A stretch of 7,426 nucleotides of DNA from an uncultured Eubacteriales bacterium (GTDB lineage: Bacteria > Bacillota > Clostridia > Oscillospirales > CAG-272). Position 1 is the stretch's first letter. The number at the start of each line of letters is the position of its first letter. Of the stretch, positions 5,480-7,426 are shown piece by piece. The position numbers were made by a program, and so were the translations under genes. Location of the stretch: assembly GCA_900555785.1 (NCBI GenBank), contig USMO01000078.1, forward strand, positions 1 to 7,426, in the 5' to 3' direction. The notes beneath the pieces are model-generated. The model was not told where the DNA came from and made no database searches. It was given only the letters and a program-made list of their open reading frames with translations.

Positions 5480-7324
5480 ATGGGAAAGATTATTGGTATT
5501 GACTTGGGTACGACCAACTCCTGCGTGGCGGTTTACGAAGGCTCTGAGCCGATCGTCATTCCGAACCCCGAAGGCGCACGCACGACACCTTCCGTCGTGG
5601 CATTCTCCAAGACCGGCGAAAGAATGGTCGGTCAGGTTGCAAAGAGACAGGCAATCACCAACCCCGACCGCACGATCATCTCGATCAAGCGGCAGATGGG
5701 CACCACTTATAAAAAGGAGATTGACGGCAAGTCCTACACGCCGCAGGAAATCTCCGCAATGATTCTGCAGAAGCTGAAGGCAGATGCAGAAGCCTACCTG
5801 GGCACCGCCGTCAGCCAGGCGGTCATCACGGTCCCGGCTTATTTCTCGGATGCACAGCGTCAGGCAACCAAGGATGCCGGCAAGATTGCGGGGCTGGAGG
5901 TTCTTCGGATTATCAACGAGCCGACCGCTGCGGCACTTGCCTACGGTATGGACAAAGAAGCAAACCAGAAGATTATGGTCTTCGACCTGGGCGGCGGTAC
6001 GTTCGATGTCTCCCTTCTGGAGATTTCGGACGGCGTGTTTGAAGTGCTTGCCACCAACGGCGATACGCACCTGGGCGGCGATGACTTTGACCAGCGCGTG
6101 ATTGACTGGATGGCAGATCAGTTCCAGCGCGAGCACGGCATTGACCTGCGCAAAGACAAGATGGTGCTGCAGAGACTGCGCGATGCTGCCGAGAAGGCAA
6201 AGATCGAGCTGTCCGGCATGACCAGCACCAGCATCAATCTGCCTTTCATCACGGCAACCGCCGAGGGCCCGCTTCACTTCGAGGCAACCCTGACCAGAGC
6301 CGAGTTCGACCGCATCACTGCAGATCTGGTCGAGCGCACGATGGTCCCGACCAAGAAGGCGCTGGCAGATGCAGGTCTGAATGTAAACCAGATCGACAAG
6401 GTGCTTCTGGTTGGCGGTTCGACGAGAATCCCGGCAGTTCAGGAAGCCGTGAAGAAGTTCATCGGCAAGGAGCCCTTCAAGGGCATCAACCCGGACGAAT
6501 GCGTTGCAATTGGCGCGGCAATTCAGGGCGGCGTGCTTGGCGGCGAGGTCAAGGACCTGCTGCTGCTTGACGTCACGCCTCTGTCCCTCGGCATTGAGAC
6601 GCTGGGCGGCGTGTTCAACAAGATCATCGACCGGAACACCACGATCCCGGTCAAGAAGAGCCAGGTCTACTCCACCGCTGCAGACGGTCAGACCTCGGTT
6701 GAGATTCACGTTCTGCAGGGTGAGCGCGAGATGGCAGCGCACAACACCACGCTGGGACGCTTCATCCTGGACGGCATTACGCCGGCTCCCCGTGGCGTGC
6801 CGCAGATTGAGGTCACCTTCGATATTGACGCAAACGGCATCGTGAACGTGACCGCAAAAGACAAGGGCACCGGCAAGGAGCAGCACATCACCATCACCTC
6901 CTCCACCAACATGAGCAAAGAGGACATCGACCGCGCCGTGAAGGATGCCGAGAAGTTCGCTGAGCAGGACAAGAAGGAGAAAGAGGCAGTTGACGTGCGC
7001 AACCGCGCCGAAAGCATGATCTTCCAGAGCGAGAAGACGCTGAACGACCTGGGCGACAAGGCTGACCCGGCTGACGCGCAGACCGTGAAGGATGCGATTG
7101 AGAAGCTGCGCGAGACGCTGAAGGGCAATGACACCGAGGCGATTAAGGCAGACACCGAGGCTGTGGAGAAGGCGTTCTACAAGATTTCCGAGAAGCTCTA
7201 CCAGCAGCAGGCCGGCGCCCAGGGCGCTGACCCGAACATGGGTGGCAACGACAACGGCAGCAACGGCGGCAGCGACGGAACCTACTACAACGCCAACTAC
7301 GAGGATCACAGCAACAACCAGTAA
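5480..7324 (+). CDS. dnaK: Molecular chaperone DnaK, Hsp70 (614 aa)
   Basis: This ATP-driven chaperone holds and releases unfolded proteins in the cytoplasm, together with DnaJ and GrpE. The ATPase domain (about 1-358) has phosphate motif 1 (I-G-I-D-L-G-T-T-N-S, 5-14), catalytic K70, N-E-P-T-A-A-A-L-A-Y-G (146-156), phosphate motif 2 (D-L-G-G-G-T-F-D, 169-176, with T174) and the adenosine motif (V-L-L-V-G-G-S-T-R-I-P, 308-318). The interdomain linker D-L-L-L-L-D-V-T-P starts at 359, then come the substrate-binding beta domain and helical lid (to about 573). The segment between K70 and the E-I-S-A at 90-93 is about 24 residues shorter than in E. coli, which is the Gram-positive form. The 40-residue tail (575-614) is rich in Gly, Asn and Gln and ends in H-S-N-N-Q instead of the usual acidic end. 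The start at 5480 fits the ribosome site. grpE ends 39 bases before it. Expression is controlled by CIRCE upstream of hrcA. Confidence 0.98.
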   Translation: MGKIIGIDLGTTNSCVAVYEGSEPIVIPNPEGARTTPSVVAFSKTGERMVGQVAKRQAITNPDRTIISIKRQMGTTYKKEIDGKSYTPQEISAMILQKLKADAEAYLGTAVSQAVITVPAYFSDAQRQATKDAGKIAGLEVLRIINEPTAAALAYGMDKEANQKIMVFDLGGGTFDVSLLEISDGVFEVLATNGDTHLGGDDFDQRVIDWMADQFQREHGIDLRKDKMVLQRLRDAAEKAKIELSGMTSTSINLPFITATAEGPLHFEATLTRAEFDRITADLVERTMVPTKKALADAGLNVNQIDKVLLVGGSTRIPAVQEAVKKFIGKEPFKGINPDECVAIGAAIQGGVLGGEVKDLLLLDVTPLSLGIETLGGVFNKIIDRNTTIPVKKSQVYSTAADGQTSVEIHVLQGEREMAAHNTTLGRFILDGITPAPRGVPQIEVTFDIDANGIVNVTAKDKGTGKEQHITITSSTNMSKEDIDRAVKDAEKFAEQDKKEKEAVDVRNRAESMIFQSEKTLNDLGDKADPADAQTVKDAIEKLRETLKGNDTEAIKADTEAVEKAFYKISEKLYQQQAGAQGADPNMGGNDNGSNGGSDGTYYNANYEDHSNNQ

Positions 7325-7354
7325 CCGCACGAACGGGAAGAGATAAGACCTATC

Positions 7355-7410
7355 TTGGGGCGCTGCCCCAAACCCCGCTCAGGGGGCTTCTTTCGGAGAA
7401 GCCCCCTGAG
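7355..7410 (+). repeat. Two tandem GC-rich hairpins after dnaK
   Basis: Hairpin one is TTGGGGC-GCT-GCCCCAA (7355-7371, 7 bp). Hairpin two pairs CTCAGGGGGCTTCT (7378-7391) with AGAAGCCCCCTGAG (7397-7410): a perfect 14-bp stem with loop TTCGG. They lie 30 bases after the dnaK stop. No T-tract follows, so this is not a standard intrinsic terminator. The layout resembles interspersed intergenic palindromes that I recall from Clostridia genomes, from memory only. It may protect the upstream mRNA 3' end or reduce transcription into a downstream dnaJ. Confidence 0.6.
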
Positions 7411-7426
7411 AACCCGAAGAACTCGA

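Noticed and set aside
4730..7330. A very long open frame (866 codons) on the minus strand opposite dnaK and grpE
   Set aside because: Long antisense open frames opposite dnaK/hsp70 genes are a known by-product of their codon bias. The predicted N-terminus is a Val/Ala-rich run that is simply the complement of the Gly/Asn-rich DnaK tail codons. I see no promoter or family motifs.

Overview
The window looks like chromosomal DNA of a Gram-positive bacterium of the class Clostridia, possibly an Oscillospiraceae-like gut lineage. The reasons are the hrcA-grpE-dnaK gene order, a perfect CIRCE operator, a DnaK that lacks the roughly 24-residue ATPase-domain segment of Gram-negative DnaK, strong AGGAGG-type ribosome sites, and a DUF4430 lipoprotein beside Clostridia-type MATE transporters. 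Coding DNA is fairly GC-rich. The genus cannot be told from the sequence alone.

Left half (minus strand, about 81-3480): a three-gene unit reading right to left. It starts at a near-consensus extended -10 promoter (3449-3477). The genes are a MATE-family transporter (3412 to 1985), a small DUF4430 lipoprotein whose start overlaps the transporter's stop by 4 bases (1988 to 1539), and a second, divergent MATE transporter (1472 to 81). A hairpin plus T-rich stretch between the lipoprotein and the second transporter probably lowers expression of the last gene. The ligand of the lipoprotein and the substrates of the transporters are unknown.

Middle (3413-3816): a 404-base divergent intergenic region. 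Next to the hrcA gene lie a vegetative promoter and a perfect CIRCE operator. Further left are an exact extra CIRCE half-site, a tandem 11-base repeat, a possible weak minus-strand promoter, and a GC-rich block of nested and mutually exclusive hairpins that could be a small RNA or an intergenic repeat. This is the least explained part of the window.

Right half (plus strand, 3817-7324): the class I heat-shock operon hrcA-grpE-dnaK. HrcA represses the operon through CIRCE. GrpE exchanges nucleotide on DnaK, and DnaK is the Hsp70 chaperone. hrcA and grpE overlap by 8 bases. dnaK has its own strong ribosome site directly behind a small GNRA hairpin. After dnaK come two tandem GC-rich hairpins without a T-tract. 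A dnaJ gene is expected beyond the right edge but is not in view.

The core genes are ordinary. The observations most worth following are the structured block at 3485-3687, the extra CIRCE half-site, and the translationally coupled MATE-DUF4430 pair.
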